Part shown: positions 1 through 11,300 of the stretch, piece after piece
Position numbering within the stretch: position 1 is the first letter of the stretch
How the letters are laid out: every line of letters starts with the position of its first letter
Assembly (NCBI RefSeq): GCF_035582795.1
Contig: NC_134367.1
Coordinates: 115,716,062 to 115,780,061 of the forward strand
DNA: 64,000 nt
From: Mycteria americana
Taxonomy: Eukaryota; Chordata; Aves; Ciconiiformes; Ciconiidae
Reading direction: 5' to 3'
Program-made: the position numbers and the translations under genes
Notes under the pieces: model-generated
The model's input: only the letters and a program-made list of their open reading frames with translations
What the model was told of the DNA's origin: nothing
Database searches by the model: none

Positions 1-373
1 AAGGATTGGGGTGGGATCTTATTTATTCCTTGATGAAAGGATGATGCCAGACTCTTCTCAGAGGTGCACAGTGAAAGGTTGAGATGTGATGGACACAAGC
101 TGCATGATAGAAAAATTAGATATAGGAATTAGATATAAAGAAAAACTTTTTCACCATGAAGAGCCTCAAACACTAGGACAGAGCCTCAAACTAGGAAGAG
201 CCTCAAACACTAGGTCCCAAAGATGTTATGGGATCTCCATCCTTGGAGATACTCAAAACTCAGCTGGACAGGGCCTGGAGAAGCCAGCTCTAAGTTGGTG
301 CTCCTTTGAGAGGTGGTTGGAGCAGAGACCTCCAGAGATTCCTTACACCTTTGTTACTCTACAATTTTAAGAT
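1..373 (+). repeat. CR1 LINE 3' end, sense orientation, cut by the window edge
   Basis: This stretch follows the avian CR1 LINE 3' region from the segment reading 'gccagactcttctcag' (about 46-61) through 'gatctccatccttggagata' (231-250) to a degenerate copy of the short terminal repeat (about 350-370). It is truncated on the left by the window. Positions 161-214 replace a normally unique segment with three tandem copies of a 17-20 bp unit beginning 'gagcctcaaac'. It lies inside the TTBK1 intron. The short open frames here are repeat-derived. Assignment is from recalled CR1 consensus, not a search. Confidence 0.8.
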
Positions 374-3300
374 ACAGGCTAAGACTCTCCACTCCTGATC
401 TTCTCGCATCTTCCCACAGTTCCTCCCCATTGGTACAGCAGAGCAGAAAAGTTCTTCTCCAGCCTTTGAGGAATAGTCCTAGAGCAGCTGAGTGTGCTGT
501 AGTACAAAAGACACATGATGACTGTCAAGAGAGGACACAAGCTTCTCTAGTGAGGGATTCAAACTGGGAACATCTTGTTCAGCAGGGTGTCCGCTTGCAG
601 CTAGCTGCTGATCACATTAACTCAACAGTGAAGACAGTCTCGGACTTCGATGCCCTAGGACAGTCTTCCTTGTTAACAGCTTCAGGTGATGATAGTAATG
701 AAGGTAAGAAAACGTGTTAAAATAATATTTGACCCAAGAGACATTTCAACAAAGTTTCTTATAATAGGGTTTGTGGTAACTTCTGTCCTCCATATTTTTT
801 GGCATATTTATGCTCTTTGGATTTTTCTCCATGGTGCATTTACAGTGGCAAAACAATCACAGTCTCAGGCTGCTTTAAGGAATGCATTCTGGCAATTTTG
901 GGGTACTGCATGCAACAGGTTAAGCAGTCCAAGTCTCCTAAAGGTAGGTAGAAGCCAAGCAATCACTGTTGTGCTTAGGATGCAGTGTCCATGCAGGGAA
1001 ATAGAAAATATATGGGGAAAATGAAATGACAGACAGAAAGGCAGTCCATTTTCTAAATACCACAAGGAATTTATACAGCCAGAGGTGGAAGTACGTGGAG
1101 GTTAGAAAGGTATCATCTACAACACAACTCAGTGACAGCAAAGGGGGCCCAGAGCAGAAGAAGGAAAGAACCATTATTTTTATTACAGCAACGTCATGCT
1201 GTCCAGCTCCATCTCATACCTTATTACTTAGTGCAGTCTCATCTCAGAAGAACTTCTGATGTCTTGCAAGGGAAAGAGCTGTTGAGGAAAGAGGAGTTGC
1301 TGGAGACAGGGCTGCTGGTGGGACAGACTGCAGGGCACGGAAACCGTATCTCTGGCCTGTACAGGATGTGCACTGCAGGACTGGATTCAGTTCTCCTTGA
1401 TCAGAAAGCAGATGAGATGACACAAGCTCCTAAGAGCTGAGAGGAGATTTGAAGGTTTACATATGCAAAGAGAAACCAGCAATCCTCCAGCTGTACCATC
1501 AACCACAGCATCTAGAAAATGGGGTGAAGTAGAGCAGCAGGTGAACTGTTGTTGGGGATGGGGTACTCCCCAGTGGGAGGCTCAGCACAAGGCAAGGTGT
1601 TGGTCAGGGCTTCTTTATCACGTCGCAGTCCCACTAGGGATGTGCATCTGTTTGATCAGGACTCCAGGGACAGCACTGCAGATGTATTTCTTGGGAAAAC
1701 CAAATCCAGCCAACAGGCAGAATCCAATCTTAGGCTGCTGAATGGACTAATTTCCAAGAAATGCCTGAGGGAGGAAGCCAAGTGGGTAGTTTACTTTGCA
1801 AAGGGTGGTAAGTCCCTCTTACCAGTCCAAGTTCCACATCTGTCATCCTGATAGAAAAGGTAGAATAGGTCAGTGAAAGCACAAATCAGGCTAATACAGG
1901 GCCATCTTCAGGGCCAGGCTTCAGCTTTAATGAAAGAAGAGAAGAGAAGATGCTTTGGACTCCAGAGACATTGCCAAAACCAGCCTGTGTTTTAATTTAT
2001 GAGATATAAAAAGAAATATTAAATGGGTAACAACTTATCACCATGCATAACAGCTTGATGCTGCCTACCAATCTATTTGAAATGTCCCTGTTAGACACGA
2101 GCATAAAGATCTTACATTTTCCAGGCATACTAATAGGGCCGTTGGTCTGCTGTAACATGCAGATTTTTAGCACAATTTGAAATTGTGTCATTGGACTTAA
2201 AAGTTATTGAGGGCTTTCCCCCCCCGCCCCAGAGACAAAAAGATCTGGTCCCATAGCCAGGCGAATGTGCTAGCTGTTGGCAGCTCTGTAGCCCACTTAG
2301 TTAAATGGGTGCTTGTTTAGTTGTATAGCCTAAATATCCCCTGACACTGTCAAATGCCGCTTGAAAACGCAGATGTTTGGAGCCCTTCTGTTCATGATTA
2401 GGACTTTTCAAGGGTAACATGTGATGCATTATTGACTGGTTGAGTTTATGGAGAGGTTTTTGTTTTCTGGCCCTCTTAATAGAAGTGTGACCTAAATGGT
2501 TTTTTAAAAATCCATTTTGCGGAGTGGTGCTGCTGTGGTTTTCATTTACAACCAATTGTTAATTAGGCCAAACTTCGATGGGCATTTCCTATTTATTTTG
2601 CCCTTTTTTGCTTGTTTGGTCAAGTGTGTGCATGTGTCTGTGAGATGCTGCTTTTCTGTTAGTATTTGCAAATCATTTCACAGCGTACTCCTGGCGCCTT
2701 ACGGGCAGTCTCTCCGCCACAGACTGCTGCTCGAGAAACACTGCCTCCACCAACTGTCCTGTCCTCCCGTTACTTTTAACGGTTGGACACCCCAGAGTCT
2801 AATAATGATCCTTTATATGTCAGCTTTCATGACTTACTTGCTGATCATTTTAGTGAAAGCAGAAGCCTGTAGAAAACAGAATTAGGAGTTACTGGAGGGA
2901 CGTGGGAGCAGAAGGGAGGGATGAATAGCACAGCAGTGGAACCCAGGAGCCTTACAAGGGTTATTGCCCCAGGGACAATGGGGGATGGTACTGGAAAGTG
3001 ATCAGGAAATTTATCTAGCCCAGAGGGGCCCCTTGAGTTCACTGTGGCCTGGGCATAAAAGAGAGTTGCTGAATGGTTCCAGTAAGGAAGGAGTGAATAT
3101 GTAAATACATAAATACATAAATACTGAAGAAGATTGGGAAACATGAAAAAATCCTGAGGAATTGCTTGCAAACAGCTCTTTTAGGTCCAGGTTAAAGACT
3201 CCTAACAAAGGAACTCCTTTGGCGCATTTTTTGCCTTCATTGATACCTATCTGTGAATCTCTCCTTTCTAAGGTTTGTACGAATCAAATGATTGAGTGAT

Positions 3301-3436
3301 CACTGCTCAGGCATGTATTTTGGAAGTGTGATGGACTAGATGCTTTCTGCTGATGCTTCCCACTGCTGTTGATCCTGATGTCTTCTGTGTCAATGCTATG
3401 TCTGAATACTAACCCTTTTCATTTGTCTTCTTGCAG
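374..3436 (+). other. TTBK1: TTBK1 intron (3' part)
   Basis: Non-coding sequence between the left-edge CR1 and the TTBK1 exon starting at 3437. I see no exon matching the kinase domain or the middle of TTBK1. It holds an interrupted C run near 2218-2226, an AT-rich block with few CpGs at about 1990-2640, and a three-copy 8-bp repeat (AAATACAT) at about 3103-3126. The intron ends in a pyrimidine-rich tract and a CAG acceptor at 3434-3436. Confidence 0.6.
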
Positions 3437-5031
3437 GCATATATGCTGAAGTCATTTGAAATGAATGGTCTGCCCAAGGCGGTGCCTTTAAGTTTGCCTT
3501 ATCAAGACTTCAGAAAAGATGTGTCAGACTACTGGGAAAAGCCTAAGGTATCCCAGCGGATAAAGAAAGTTGATTTCTCAAATGTTGTCTTGACTGCTCC
3601 TTGCAAACCTCTGGAACCTCATCTGGAAATGAATGGAAAAGAGGAGGAGGAAGAAGACGAGGAAGAAGATGAGGAGGAGGAAGATGAGGAGGAAGAGGCA
3701 GAGGAGGAAGGGGATGAGATTGACATGCACAGTGGTTCCAGCAGCGACCTGAGTCAGAAAAGCACAGAGCGCAGCCAGGAGTGCGCACCATCCACGCTCC
3801 TGGCTGATGACCAGAAGGGATCCAAGGGTCGAGCATCCACTGCTGATGGGGACCTGGAGCTGGAGGAAGGCTCAAAAACACTAGTGCTGTTTTCACCAGG
3901 TGATCTGAAAAAGTCTCCGGTGACCACAGACTTGGCTCCAGAAGTTGATCTGGGCACTCTTGCTGCACTGACACCTCAGAGCGAGCGGCCACAGCCTATG
4001 GGTAGCCAACTGGATGTATCCGAGCCAGGGACCCTGTCCTCAGTTCTTAAATCTGAACCAAAGCCTCCCATGGCAGTGGCTACAGCTTCCTCCCCCTTTA
4101 CCAAAGTTGAGCGCACATTTGTTCACATTGCTGAAAAGACCCACTTAAATGTCATGTCTTCCAGCGGCCAGCTGATGAGGCATGAGGAATACTGCCCTCC
4201 GGGCCAGTTTGAGGAGGTCATTATCGAAGAAGAGCTGGAGGACAACCTGGTGCTGGTAGAGAATGGAAGCATACATTCAGGGCTAGAAGGAGCAGAGACA
4301 GAGAGCTGCGCACTTTCAGCTAATCACATTGAAACCACCTCAGAGACAGTGGGGGAGCAGCTGGCCCTTCCCAATGGCGTAGCAAAGCCTCCCGAGGACA
4401 AACCGGAGCTCTCCAACAAAGTGGCGCTCTTGCTGGATTTGGAAGAGCCTGGCAAGATGGTTAAGAGGGAGCCTGATCTTGAGAAGTCAGCATCGGTGGC
4501 AGAACACCTTAAGCGAGCAGAGACCCTCCTCGACACACCGCAGCAGGGCCCCAGAAGACCTCTGGGCTCCAGGTATAGAAGTCGGATACCTATTTTGTTC
4601 TCTGAGGAGGACACGGGCTCAGACCTTTCAACTTCACTCTCTGCCAAAGAAAGGCTTTATAAGAGGGCAAAGCAACCTGACTTGGCTCGCCTAGTGATGG
4701 AGAAGAGACAAAACCGCCTCCTTCGGTTGGCCTCAGGGGCCTCCTCCTCAGCATCCTCCAGCGATGAGAGGCGGCGGGCCTCAGAAACCCTGTCGGCCAC
4801 CGGTTCTGAGGAGGACACCCACGACTCTGATGACTCCATCCCAAGGAAGGCAGGGAAGGAGAAGGCTGTCCTCCTGGGGAAAGAAGAGAGACCCATAAGC
4901 ACAAAGAGCAGAATTCCTCGGCCCATCACGCCAGTGAAAACACTGCTAGAGGCGGCGAAGTCTGAGAGCTCCATGGCCGTCGCGATGGCAGTGCTATGTA
5001 GCTCCCCGCAGGATGCAGCTGTTGCCTACAG
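3437..5031 (+). CDS. TTBK1: TTBK1 penultimate coding exon
   Basis: Acceptor CAG at 3434-3436, donor GTAAGA at 5032. The exon starts in phase 0 and ends with two bases (AG) of a codon. It encodes the acidic tract (about residues 69-96 of the exon product), the conserved [15 protein letters not shown] block, and two SRIP tetrapeptides at 4580-4591 and 4907-4918. The first residues (AYMLKS) differ from the human counterpart before the match begins at [19 protein letters not shown]. Reading past the donor meets an in-frame TAA at once (5033-5035). Confidence 0.95.
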
Positions 5032-6593
5032 GTAAGACAAAAACGGCGAGCAATGCAAAATGTTGGTCTTGTTAAGGAGGTGCAGCCAGGGCTTTGCTCA
5101 CCTCCCACCGCTTTACCCATCACTTGGCTTGAATTCGTGGTCCATCCCTGTTTCCTACTATCATTTCAGCTCACCGGTGTGTGAAATTCCCACCTCTCTG
5201 TCTTCTTTGGCTCAGTCTGGCCAAAGGGCCAAGCCCCTCTTCACTTGCCCTGGATTTGAGGCCTTCTTCCCTTCCATGAGCTCCTTCATTTGGTCTGATC
5301 CTGCTAATAGCAGATCCCTCGTGTTAAGCTCTCCGTTTTGCAGCATGCTTAGCACAGCCATGACTCTGCAGGGAGACCTGGCCCGGCTATTGCAATTAGA
5401 GCTGCAAGGGCTGCGAGGTTGCCAGTTGTGATTGCCTCAGAAGATGGCCAGCATGTGAAGAGCTAGAGAGAGGGAGGACCACATATATGGGCTTTGGCAG
5501 TGACCTGGAACAGTCTGAGCCACCTCCACGTGTTCTGAATTCCCTCCACATCCCTGTGCCTTGACTTTTTTGGAGGTACCTGGCTCTCTATCAAATAAGC
5601 ACAGAGATGTAAGTGGAGGTGGACCTTCTGAATTCACCAGTGTTTGGCTTTTCTGCCTGGCCTTGGGGCTGGAGGTCCAGCCCAGGAGCAGAGCTGCTGC
5701 TGTGGCTCTGCCACAGGTCCAGCAAATTCTGCTCTTTCAGAGATGTGGGGTGAAAGGAGGGGATCCCTATGGGTTGGTTTCTCTTCCAGCACAGTTACCA
5801 TCAGAGGCCAACTGGTGCAATCCAGCTCATGCCCATGTTCCCAGATTGTATATCCTGCCTTGAAAGAGGTTGCTGCATCCATGCTTCATGTTAAGAAGAG
5901 TCCCAGATATGTGCTATCGGCCAAACCACACCTGCGCATTGTCCCAGAGGGTGCTGGAGGATCAGGGCAAACACTTACTAGTTAACAGCATCAAGAGTTA
6001 CAGGATGGTGTTCCAACCAGTGCCCCATCTTGTTCACAGCATAGCTCCTGTCATCCTGGTGCTGGAGACTCCTTGTCATTGCCCAGCAACATTCATCAAA
6101 CCTGTCAGGAGCCCAGAGCCCCTTGCAGAAATTGCCCTTCATCCTCCCTCTTCTCTTCCCTTGCAGGCTTCAGGCACAGAGACCAGCTGGAAGTGTCCCA
6201 AACGAGTGCCGAACAACACAGATACAAAGTCGGCTTCCTCCTTCACCAAGCTCCACTTCTATTCCTCCACGGAGCAGCTCACGGAGGTCCAGCTGTGCAT
6301 CCCCTCGGAGCCCTGTCCTTCCTTCAAGAAACCCCAGTGCTTCCCCGAGAAGCCAGCTGCCGCCTCGGAGGGAAAGTCCTTCTCCCTGCCGACAGCATAA
6401 GCCAGGGACTGCTCTTCAGCGAGTTCCTCCTTCCCCCCGACCTCAGCCCCCAGCTCAGGCCCTGGGGCCGACAGGAGATTCCCTGCCCTCTCCTGGTGTG
6501 GCCAAAAAACGACAAAGAGGAAAAACCCAGACTCAGAGTCCAGCAACCAAAGGAAAGCAGGTGTCCCTGGAAAGTAAGGCAGCTGCCAGATAA
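3437..6593 (+). CDS. TTBK1: TTBK1, C-terminal part (two coding exons, 3437-5031 and 6167-6593)
   Basis: Tau-tubulin kinase 1 is a neuronal CK1-superfamily serine/threonine kinase that phosphorylates tau and tubulin. Only the long non-catalytic tail is in the window; the kinase domain must lie to the left. The identification rests on the order of conserved blocks recalled from the human protein: [17 protein letters not shown], a long Glu/Asp tract, [102 protein letters not shown] and RRASETLS. The poly-acidic tract separates TTBK1 from its paralogue TTBK2. The two exons join in phase (AG|G) and the frame closes at TAA 6591-6593, ending AAR as in human. The tail is low-complexity, Ser/Pro/Arg rich and probably disordered. 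Two SRIP motifs are present. 674 residues of tail are encoded here. Confidence 0.95.
3641..3724 (+). repeat. TTBK1: GAG/GAA trinucleotide tract encoding the TTBK1 acidic run
   Basis: Twenty-eight codons, almost all GAG, GAA, GAT or GAC with one GCA, one GGG and one ATT, run in the TTBK1 frame directly after NGK. The human protein has a longer, purer glutamate run at the same place. The mixing of GAG and GAA with Asp codons should make it less slippage-prone than a pure repeat, but it remains a likely length-variable site. Confidence 0.9.
5032..6166 (+). other. TTBK1: TTBK1 last intron
   Basis: A 1135-bp intron with donor GTAAGA at 5032 and acceptor TTGCAG at 6161-6166, preceded by a strong pyrimidine tract (about 6139-6163). 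No repeat or further exon recognised. Open frames in it do not match any TTBK family block. Confidence 0.9.
6167..6593 (+). CDS. TTBK1: TTBK1 terminal coding exon
   Basis: Begins with the third base of an Arg codon completed from the previous exon and reads [18 protein letters not shown], then a Ser/Pro/Arg-rich stretch containing NPSASPRSQ and RRESPSP. Both blocks are also at the human TTBK1 C terminus. It finishes [15 protein letters not shown] and the stop TAA at 6591-6593. Other frames across this exon stay open for 125-184 codons but do not join the upstream exon in phase. Confidence 0.93.
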
Positions 6594-9500
6594 TGATCTT
6601 CTTCTGCCAGCCCAACAGACTGGGTAACTTCTGCATATAGTATACACTTGAGATGCTGCAGCACAGCCTTCCATGCTGGACCCACGAGTGTATAGCAGTA
6701 GCTGTACTTCAATGCTTCACTCACTCTCACCCCACACCGTTGTGATCAGCTCCCACGGGCCTGAGAGCCTCTGAGCCACGGAGCCTTCTTCAAGGGAGAC
6801 ATCCAGCCCGCAGCTCACGCTTGCTAATGCACAGCACCAAGCAGCGACCCAGGCAGCCTGCCTAGTGCCTGACCCTCCCTCCTCCCCAGGCATTCCCCTC
6901 TCTCTGTTAGCAATACCAGTCGCCAACACCAACCCTGGCTTTGGAAAGAGGAGCAGAGGTGACGAGAGCAAGGCCTGCTGGAGAGGAAGGCTCCTGGCCT
7001 GCAGGCAGCTCCCTCTTCTCTCCTTGCTGGGAAAATGCCAGCCTTGGCCACCACCATCTACCTGAGTGTTGGCTCGCCTCCTGCCACCTGTGTTAAAAAG
7101 GGATTGTCACCAGCTTAGCCAAGAGGGATGGATGCGTCCTTGTGTGCTGAGATAAGAGCAGGGGCAGGGTGGAGGGGGCTCTTCTCTCCTTTCCAGAGAT
7201 GCCTCTGCAGGTGGGAATGGGAGACAGGTAGGTCTTGCTGGATGCTCCTACCTGCTCCAGTATGTCCCATAGAGGAGGCCGTCTGGCATTGCTGCTCAGC
7301 GACACTGCTGCTGTTTCAGCAGATGCCTGTGTGGTGGGTATTTAGATGGAAGTAGGGATGTATTGGCAGCTTGCTGGGAAATCAAGAGCGCTTGCTAATT
7401 GATGTAGAAGGGAGCACACTGCAGCCGCTTCTGTCTCAAATACCAAACTGTGATCTGTGGAGACCACATCTCCCAACACGGGTGGTTCCTCTTGACCCGA
7501 GTGTGGTTGGTGCCACAGACCTGTAGTCCACCAAACACAGCTCCATCCTGAAGATGTGAATAGTCACTGGATGCCTTTAGCTTGGGTGCCCCTTGCACCT
7601 AAATTCCTTGTGCTTTATTGTTACGCTCTTGGTGTTTGTGAATTTTGGCACTGTGGTTGAAAGTTCCCCTACACGGCAGGGTGGGAAATTATTATTCTGT
7701 AGTATACTCAAAAGCTGCTGCTTTGCGAGGAGAGGTTTGCTGGCATGCCGTGGGTACCTTGTGCATTTCTATCCGAGAGTACAGTGGGTTGAGTTGCAGA
7801 GGTCGGGTTTATGTCGTTCTCTTTCTCGGTGCTCAGCTCTTCCACATGTTGCGTGAGAACTAACAATGTGAACGTAAAAGCAAGGGCCATGCTCCTCAAG
7901 TAATATTATCAGAGCAGAACCTTAGCGCTCAGATAGAACTAAATCAACCAACTTTTTAGCCCCTAGACTAATTAGGAAGGTTTGAAAATGAAAGCCAGGA
8001 GGACTGATACCTGTCTGAGCTTGATGAGATCTTGAAGTAGTCACAAAATTTTCCCCGGACGTCACAGCGGGAAACACTCCACACCCAAATACTTCAGGCT
8101 TCACACCATTGTCGTGCCTAAAAGAGGCTTTGCATGAGACAGAACAAAAATACAGCTGCTCTGTACACCCATTCCCACAGCTGCAACTAGCTGCAAATAT
8201 TTACTATCTGCAGACAGCAAAGCTTGATAGAGGAATCTGGACAGTAATAACCTTGATTCATTTGAACATAGATACAAACAGTCACACTGATGGCCATCAA
8301 GTCTGAGGAATCCTGAAGTTGTTCACATCTACAGGAACCGTTCTGGAAAGACAGAACTGTGACGGCGTGGCTGGGAGCACAGGCTACTCCTTGGACATCT
8401 GAACAGGGAAACGTCTAGAAATAGGTGACAGGAATTACCTCTTTATATGACAGTCTCAGTGTTGCCAATGCTAAGAATTTATTTCATCTAGCTCAAAGTT
8501 TTTGTTTGCTGTTTTCCATTGATGTTGTTCACCCTGGTAGACTAAGAAGCACAGCTTCTAGTCTAAAAACATGCCCTCATCTTTGCAGAGAAGCATTGGG
8601 AACTCCAAGGTCAGGTTGTGGTTTGATGGACTGAGCTGATGTTGCCACCAAAAGCAGTGGTCCCTCCAAGCTCCAGCTGCTTCGTTGCACTGTCCCACCC
8701 CCTTACACTGGGGCAGCTATTTGGTGAAGTTGCTGGAAATGCTGATCCAACATGACACCAAGCGCTGTGGTTTGGTTTTCATTTGGTTCAGCTCATCAGT
8801 CTGGTTCAGCATTTGGTCACACAACAGAAGCCAGGGAAGGAGAGGACAGAGAGTGTGACCACTTCTTCTGGTGGCACTATAACTTCATGTGAGTTTGAAG
8901 CGTAGGTCAAACTACAACCTGAATATGGCCTGCATGTTTAGAAGCTAGAAAACAGAATAAACCCAAATACACACTCTTTCCAGAAATATAAACCGTAATG
9001 GCACTCCTATTAATTTGTCAGGGGACTATTCATTTTAGAGTGCTCAGATGGTAAGACTTTGTTGTGAAGCTTTTACCAGATGCTCCATCCAGGTCTTAGA
9101 TGCACATGCCAAAAATGACACTGAAAGAGGGCTACAGGACTATTAACAGGGTTAGCAAACCTGCCTTATCATGGGAGGCTAATAAAGCACAATCAATGTA
9201 TTTGTTCAAGAGAAAGTTGAAAGGGGAGTTTTCCATGGCCCAGCTATACCCATGTCAGGAAGGAAACTCCAGCACAGAGGTCTTCCATCTGGCACACGAA
9301 AGCAGGGAAGACGGAGTAGCCGAGAATGGCAGATGAAGAAATTGGGCAGGCTTTTAGTTGTGAAGCGACTGTCCAGTGAAATCCTTCACAGGAATGTGGG
9401 GACTTTTTCTTACTAAAAAGTTTTTCTGAGAAATCTAGCTGTCTTCTAAGAGGTCTTTCCTACCACAACCCAACCACAAGTAGCAGGCAGGATGCTGGTG

Positions 9501-11300
9501 ACACCAAGGTATCATCTCTCTTTGTGGTGCAGTAGATTCCTAGTCCTGCTGGACACAAGCCAAAGCTGTCACATGTTGGAGAGCCACCAGACAGGTCCCA
9601 CAGGTTTCAGAAAGCCAGTGAAATATTTCCAGCACAGAAAATAACAGCCGTTTCCAGTGTTGTTTGACAGGGCTGGGCTGAGGGTGCAGCTGGGTCCACA
9701 GAGATCTGGGACTGGCATGAGTTGTCTCTCCTTGTGGTTGTGCTACCAGCCTCCCTGCCCCAGCACAGCTCTGTTTCCCAGCTGTCGCTGGCACAGAGGG
9801 GAGCAGGAGAGTGTGTCAACAGCATGGTGCTCCCCCGGTCATTTTGGATGAGAGTGGGCTGCGCCATCAGGTGCAATGGCAGTGAAAGTTGGCTGACTGC
9901 AGCAATGCTTTCTCCCCAGAGAGTCTGTGCAGGAGCTGCTGGGCGCTGTCACTGAAAGGTTTCCAAGGGTCATTCCTGCAAGGCCTGACTGTCCCCGTGT
10001 ATCCCACAGGTTTGGGTCTCTGGACTTGCCCCCCTTCCCAGTGGCAAGTGATGCTGTGATCTTGGCTGGGCGTCACACTGCCTCTTTCATGCCTTCACTG
10101 AAGTTATTTTTACAGGAGGTTCAGTGCTGGGCTCTTCCAGTCAAGTGGATATCAAGAATTTGCTAACACGAGGTGGTCCTCCGAGCCGCATTTCGCTGGC
10201 AGAGCCGGTCACAGGGCGCTGCCTGGCCCAGGGATGCTCATAAGCCCCCTGTTAGCAGCCCCCGTGCTGCGGGAGGTGGTGTCTTGATCCCTCTTTCAGG
10301 TGTCAGCAGAGGGACTCAGGAAAGCCCCTGCGTTGCGGGTGCTGCTCTGGATCTCCTCCCTGGCTCTGACTTTCAAGGTTCTGCCCTTCAATTGATCAAT
10401 GGTGAGTGTGACCGCAGGGTACTCCCATCACTGAGGTGCTCAGCACACCCTGGTTGCAGAAGCTCCCATTCCTCTTGTGCATCTTTCTGGAAGGACTTTT
10501 CTGGGAGTCAGGTGGACCAGCAGTGATGCTCTCTGCTAGTGTTACTGTGAAAACAGCCCTGCAAAAGGGTCAACAACTCCTCTGCATCCTCTCATCCTCT
10601 CTTCTTCCTCTACCCTGCAGGGAGGCTGGAAGGGCACGTGCCATAGTTGGAGCAAACACGGGAGATCATGTTTGGGGGCAGGAGGGGATGAGGCCTATGA
10701 CATTAGGGAGAAGTTAGGTGGTTGAAGGATGCCAGATGATCCAGTCTGGCATTGCAGGACATGATGGGCTGTCACATCCCAGAAAGGCGAGAGGCAAGAC
10801 CCTGCTGTTCTTTGCCATGAAACATGGTGTGCAAGCTCTGTCAAGCCTCAAAGACACCAAGGACTGCTCAAACACTGCTGTTGGTGTGTGGCTGTGTCCT
10901 TCACTGCAAAGAAGAGAAGATCAAAGAGAAGATCAAGCTGACCAGAGCAGAGGAAATGGCTAGGAAGAATAAAGAAAACTGTTTTGGGTCAGGGGAGGAG
11001 AAGCAGGCTTCCCAGCACTTTCCCACGTTTGCAGGAATTTCTAGGAACAGCCTGACATTGCGTGGTTCCCCATCAGTGTCTTTGCTGCAGGGTCTGTCCT
11101 GGCCAGCTGCAGATGGTTGTGCTCATGTGTGTTTTGAGGGGACTCCTGGGACAGGCTGCCACCGCGCCTATGTCTGTGTGTGCCTGCGCATGGGTGGTAG
11201 GAACGGATAGGACTTGTTCAGGGGAGCATTGTGGGGTCCTGTGTGTGTTGGGAGCATAAGTGTCTTTGGGACTGCCTAGTATCATGAAATAAAGCAAACG
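6594..11300 (+). other. TTBK1: Probable TTBK1 3'UTR and downstream flank
   Basis: No coding exon recognised. AATAAA hexamers occur on the + strand at 8956-8961, 9181-9186 and 11288-11293. The 9181 copy would give a 3'UTR of about 2.6 kb, close to what I recall for human. The 11288 copy is followed by a GT-rich stretch (about 11325-11340) and would give about 4.7 kb. The sequence alone does not decide which is used. Confidence 0.4.
9080..9480 (+). repeat. Probable ancient CR1-type LINE relic (3' region)
   Basis: The run 'tatttgttcaagagaaagtt' (9199-9218) followed by a degraded 'aatggcagatgaagaaattgg' segment (about 9325-9345) keeps the order of motifs in the 3' region of old sauropsid CR1-family LINEs (attachment site, then the 'aatggctggaag' block). 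It is heavily diverged. Assigned from memory of consensus order only, so tentative. Confidence 0.4.

Noticed and set aside
420-703. Possible upstream TTBK1 exon: protein-like open frame with acceptor CCACAG and donor GTAAGA
   Set aside because: It would begin at codon position 3 and end after position 1, so it does not join the phase-0 exon at 3437. No matching block is known in TTBK1, and its open frame begins inside a CR1 repeat.
6073-6627. 184-codon frame overlapping the last TTBK1 exon
   Set aside because: Shadow frame. It does not join the penultimate exon in phase and lacks the conserved TTBK1 end.
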